Shown here piece after piece: positions 60,701 through 64,000 of a DNA stretch of 64,000 bases (the first letter of the stretch is position 1; each line of letters opens with the position of its first letter). Origin of the DNA: Ligustrum vulgare (lineage: Eukaryota; Streptophyta; Magnoliopsida; Lamiales; Oleaceae); NCBI GenBank assembly GCA_963555705.1, contig OY743176.1, positions 40,470,497 to 40,534,496 on the forward strand. The letters run 5' to 3'. The notes beneath the pieces were generated by a model. It was given only the letters and a program-made list of their open reading frames with translations. It ran no database searches and had not been told where the DNA came from. Made by a program: the position numbers and the translations under genes.

Positions 60701-61931
60701 TAATATAATTCAGGTTGAATAGTATTAGGTAGGTCTATGAACTAATATCCTCTTACATTTATGTGACTTTTACTTCATGGCCTAAATTTTTCCAAATAAT
60801 TAAAGTTGTTCCTCGAGACTTTAAATGTGCATATCATGTCTTCATTTTATCTTCAATTACATCCAAAATTTAGTTTTTACATACAATTATTGTGTAATTG
60901 CTTCAAGTTTTCCATTATCTTGACTTTTGGGATAAACCCTAAACTAATGAAAATAAATACAAACTAAGTAAAGTTTATTCATGAAAAATAATATAATATC
61001 CCAATTTTGATAGATAAATAAGTGTATAAAATACACTTATCAAACCCCCCAAACTAGAATATTTGTTCATCCTTGAACAAACTAAAACAAAAAATAAAAA
61101 TCTTTCAAAATAACTGAATAAAAAATTTTTTAACTGTTAACTCATGTACCATATTGCCTCAAGTTCGAATAAAAAAAATGTAGTTTAGAAAAGAAAACGG
61201 AACAACATAGAAATTATTTTTACTTATCCTATGCTTGACTTTCCAAGTGTGTGTGTGAATAGCTAAAATCAAATGCTTACTTGCATAAAAACATACCTAA
61301 CATAGTGTAATTCATCACGCACAAGCAACCCCAACTCCCATGTGTTCAAACAATGATTTCTTTTGATTTCCTTACTCCTCTTATGGATGATCACACCGTA
61401 TACTTTTCTCTCATATCCCGATGTTCCCTCTATCAATGTGGTTTCTAAATATTTTCATTGTTTTTTCCACACAAGATAGTCAGATTTAGAAATATGCATG
61501 CACAACAAATCAAAAGTAAGCTATCCTTAATTCTACACCTTTTATCTCCATAGTTATAGTCAACAAAGCTTATACCAAACATTTTTTTTTATGGATGACT
61601 TTTTATTTTCTTTTTCTATCATGTCCTTGTCTCTTACCATCTTTGTGCAATACTTTTCTCATTTGCTTTCTATGTGACCCTTGTAGCGAGCTTTAGGTTG
61701 GTGACTCCCAAGCCAGACAATTTTAGGGCACCAAATTCAAATAACTCTTCAGAATTAATTACCCGAGTAGCAAAGGCGACAAAGAAAAGTTAAAGATGTT
61801 TGATTGTCTTATGTGTAAGTCCACTCTCTGTACTTGCTTTCTAATTGACCCCTGTAATGAGTTTTGAGCTGATAGCTCCCAACTCAGTTGAGTTTAGGGA
61901 ATCAGGTTTTAACACCCTTACAAACTTACTT
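60701..61931. other. Non-coding retroelement-derived DNA
   Basis: Contains the second copy of a dispersed repeat (61,018-61,330). At about 61,680-61,915 two diverged tandem units share the pattern CTTGTAGCGAGCTTTAGGTT / CCTGTAATGAGTTTTGAGCT followed by CTCCCAA.(C/G)CAG..., of the kind found in 3' non-coding parts of plant Gypsy elements. No gene is recognised. Confidence 0.4.
61018..61330 (+). repeat. Dispersed repeat, copy B (partner at 40,031-40,342)
   Basis: Begins with a near-palindrome (AAGTGTATAAAATACACTTA) followed by CAAACCCCCCAAACTAGAAT and TGTTCATCCTTGAACAAAC. A related near-palindrome in the opposite sense occurs at about 62,799-62,823. Confidence 0.7.
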
Positions 61932-62330
61932 CACTACAACAAAAATAGTCATTTGCAACACTAAAAATGCAACATTTGTTGATAAATGTTGCTAAAAGGG
62001 TCTTTTGACAACACTTTAGTAAGTGAATGTTGTCTAGATATTAATAAATACCTTTTGCAACGTTTTTTAGAAAAATGTTGTGATTGATCCTCTTTTTGTA
62101 ACGTTTATCCAACATTGCGAAAATGAGACCTTTTGTAACGTTTGACAAACGTTGCGAAAGGTGTCAAATGTTGCTAAAGGTGACCTTTCGCAACATTTGT
62201 CAATATTTTACAAACGTTACGAAAGGTCTTGTGAAAACTTTTATAGGACTAAACTTCTACAATTTACAAAAAACCAAATTCATACCCTTAACCCCCTCAA
62301 TCGATCACTCTCCCCCCCAAACTCTTACCT
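61932..62330 (+). mobile_element. One end of a CACTA (En/Spm) transposon
   Basis: It starts CACTACAACAAAAATAG, the classic CACTA terminal repeat. This is followed by many subterminal copies of a GCAAC(A/G)TTTG / AACGTTGC-type motif in both orientations to about 62,230, the expected transposase-binding array. No matching TAGTG end is found in the window, so the element is truncated or its other half lies outside. Confidence 0.8.
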
Positions 62331-62394
62331 CCGCCGTCGTCGCTCCCTCCCTCTCTTCCTCCTCTTCCAGCCACACCAACCACTGACGCCCTCC

Positions 62395-62760
62395 ATGTCG
62401 GAAACCACCTCGACCATGGGTTCAAGGTCCTCAATGGGAGATTGCAGATTTTATAGTGAATGGTTATTTGCTGATTTGATTTTGGGGTTTATATTTTGTG
62501 CGGCTTCTTGGGTTGCTGTTGTAGACTGGCCAATAAGTATTATAGAAATTTCTCAAGAAACTTGGCATATGTTGGCAGCTTTCCCTACCCCTGCCCTTGA
62601 GATAAGGGCTTTGGAAGTGACAATTTGTGGGTCTCTCGGGAGGGGGATAGTATGGGAATTTTTTGGGGAGTTTGGGCTCATTGGCTTCTCAGTGCGTGAT
62701 GGAGGTTTTTTTCTTGGTGGTTTGGGTGCTTTATTACTTCTTAGCAAGAGATTTGCTTGA
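62395..62760 (+). CDS. Unrecognised hydrophobic ORF next to the CACTA end (121 aa)
   Basis: Open from an ATG at 62,395 with a clear change to balanced base composition. Two or three hydrophobic segments (LFADLILGFIFCAASWVAVV; GGFFLGGLGALLLL) suggest a membrane protein or a chance frame. The preceding 60 bases are C/T-rich, like a 5' UTR. It may be a host fragment captured by the CACTA element. No family recognised. Confidence 0.35.
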   Translation: MSETTSTMGSRSSMGDCRFYSEWLFADLILGFIFCAASWVAVVDWPISIIEISQETWHMLAAFPTPALEIRALEVTICGSLGRGIVWEFFGEFGLIGFSVRDGGFFLGGLGALLLLSKRFA

Positions 62761-62865
62761 GAGGGGCATATTCAAGCCATTCTTGCAGATCTCTATTGAT
62801 AAGTGTGTTTTATACACTTATCTGTATGTCTAAATTAGAAGAAATTATTGTCGTTTTAGAATATA

Positions 62866-64000
62866 TGATGTGATCCGAAGTAGGAGACCAAAGGAGAAGT
62901 CGACCTACGGGCAATGTGACAGTGATCTACGAGGGAAACGACACAAGTTTCATGCTGGAGTCGAGCCGAGAAGGCGAAAGGATCAAGCCGAGACAAATAA
63001 TCAAGAAATTGTGCAGAAAGACACTTACGGCCGTAAGAAGAAACTTCACGGCTGTAAAACTCAAGTTCACGGCCGTAAAACTCAAATCCTCACGGCCGTA
63101 ACTCCGCCTCGGGTTTGAATTAAGAATTGCAGAATTTTATAGTTACGGCCGTAATGAAAATGGTCACGGCCGTAAGACTTATGCAGAAGGACATTTACGG
63201 CCGTAAATCAGTTCTCACGGCCGTAACATCTAATTTTCCAGATTTCGCGTATTTTAATTTAATTCCGTTTTTAAATTATTTACTTCCATATTTTGGGCCC
63301 AAATTAGCGGCTAACCCTAGTTAGGTCAATTGTTACATTATATTACCTTGTATTTCATTATGGAACAACAACTTTTGATTTTTTTTGAATGAATATGAGA
63401 TTCTCTCTCTAAAAGGAGGATTCCTTTTTTCTTGTTCTTGAAGAACAATTCATAGAACTTATCAGATATTTTCTTGAATATTTGTGGCGTTCCAATCAGA
63501 AACTTATCAAGGAATTTGGCATCCCTTGTGGCGTCTCGAAAACCTCGGTTCTTCAATCCGCATCGTCAATTTATTGCGTCGTGATTGTCGGGTCCAGGTC
63601 CTATCGTCAATCTTATTTTAATTCCCGTCTATTTATTTTAATTCTTGTTAATTTTCTTGTCAGATCTGATTTAGATCTTTCCTAGGGTTTTAGATTTATC
63701 GTTATTCCGCGTTTCGACGAGATTCCCCGACTGGGATCGCGTCATCTGGTATCAGAGCTTGGATCTATTTCAGATTCTTGCGTTTCTTGATTTTTCGTGT
63801 TCTTCGCGTTCTTCGTGTCAGTCATAAATTTTTCCAGTTTGATCCATAAGAGTCAGTCCCAAAAAAATTCAAAAGTGTTTTTCTTGTTCGTTTCTCGTCC
63901 AAATCCAATTCCGTTTTTTTCGCCATATTCGTAGTCAGATTGTCTAACAGTTTAGAAAAAAAAAATTCCATTATTTTCCTAAATATTCCGAATTGGTTTC
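62866..64000 (+). mobile_element. LTR retrotransposon of the nested-element family, 5' end
   Basis: The LTR at 62866-63744 (879 bp) starts TGATGTGATCC and ends GCGTCA, followed by primer site TGGTATCAGAGC at 63747-63758. Downstream leader words (TTCAAAAGTGTTT, TTCTTCGTG.CAGT) match the nested element at 26,060-26,280. The LTR carries seven exact ACGGCCGT sites. The rest of the element is outside the window. Confidence 0.88.
63027..63224 (+). repeat. Four paired ACGGCCGT palindrome modules in the LTR
   Basis: Exact ACGGCCGT at 63,027, 63,069, 63,092, 63,145, 63,166, 63,197 and 63,217, plus ACGGCTGT at 63,047. They pair as 63,027/63,047, 63,069/63,092, 63,145/63,166 and 63,197/63,217, start to start 20, 23, 21 and 20 bp. 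Sites are always followed by AA and preceded by TT or TC. Confidence 0.9.

Noticed and set aside
63027..63224. Regularly spaced palindromes as a CRISPR-like array
   Set aside because: Plant DNA, 8-bp repeats with uneven spacing, located inside an LTR next to a primer site.

Overview
The window is nuclear DNA from a flowering plant, most likely a eudicot. It holds one clearly functional spliced host gene, in the first 6 kb: 11 exons encoding the plastid SET-domain protein PTAC14. AT-rich non-coding DNA and layers of decaying transposable elements fill most of the rest. I cannot name the species.

Layout. 0.4-5.8 kb: PTAC14 (+), with a 169-bp tandem duplication that copies an intron end and the start of an exon. 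5.8-10 kb: AT-rich DNA, a MITE (7.3-7.8 kb) and a 917-bp hAT remnant with an 8-bp target duplication (8.8-9.7 kb). 10-15.9 kb: a minus-strand L1-type LINE, both ORFs broken, with FAND in place of FADD at the RT active site. 15.9-22.6 kb: almost featureless, with one candidate terminal exon at 19.4 kb. 22.7-32.9 kb: a second LINE (+) with a C-terminal RNase H. It is split by a young non-autonomous LTR retrotransposon (25,371-28,135; two 678-bp LTRs, target duplication ATTAC). 34.7-39.3 kb: remnants of an Athila-like Gypsy element, a Copia LTR and a third LINE. 42.2-47.9 kb: a nearly intact Copia element (-) with a 1330-residue ORF and target duplication ATAGG. It sits inside an unrecognised minus-strand host gene. 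49.8-50.1 kb: a fragment of an HHO/NIGT1-type GARP transcription factor gene.

50.88-60.54 kb: a near genome-length endogenous pararetrovirus (Caulimoviridae). In order it has a tRNA-Met primer-binding site, four or five small ORFs, a coat-like ORF with a CCHC knuckle, a movement protein fused to a retropepsin-like domain, a second retropepsin, RT-RNase H, a transactivator-like ORF, a TATA promoter with a poly(A) signal just downstream, and five more small ORFs. Two of those five are tandem paralogues. Stops and frame shifts show that the copy is decayed. The order coat - movement - protease - RT - transactivator resembles cavemo- and solendoviruses, but the second protease, the paralogous small ORFs and the roughly 9.7-kb length are unusual. 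This is the most novel object in the window.

60.5-64 kb: a dispersed repeat shared with 40 kb, one end of a CACTA transposon, and the 5' LTR of an element related to the one nested in the second LINE. LTRs of this family carry paired ACGGCCGT palindromes spaced 20-24 bp apart: two pairs in the nested copy and four in the terminal one. Apart from PTAC14, the window reads as a nested transposon and virus graveyard in which insertion order can be worked out from target duplications.
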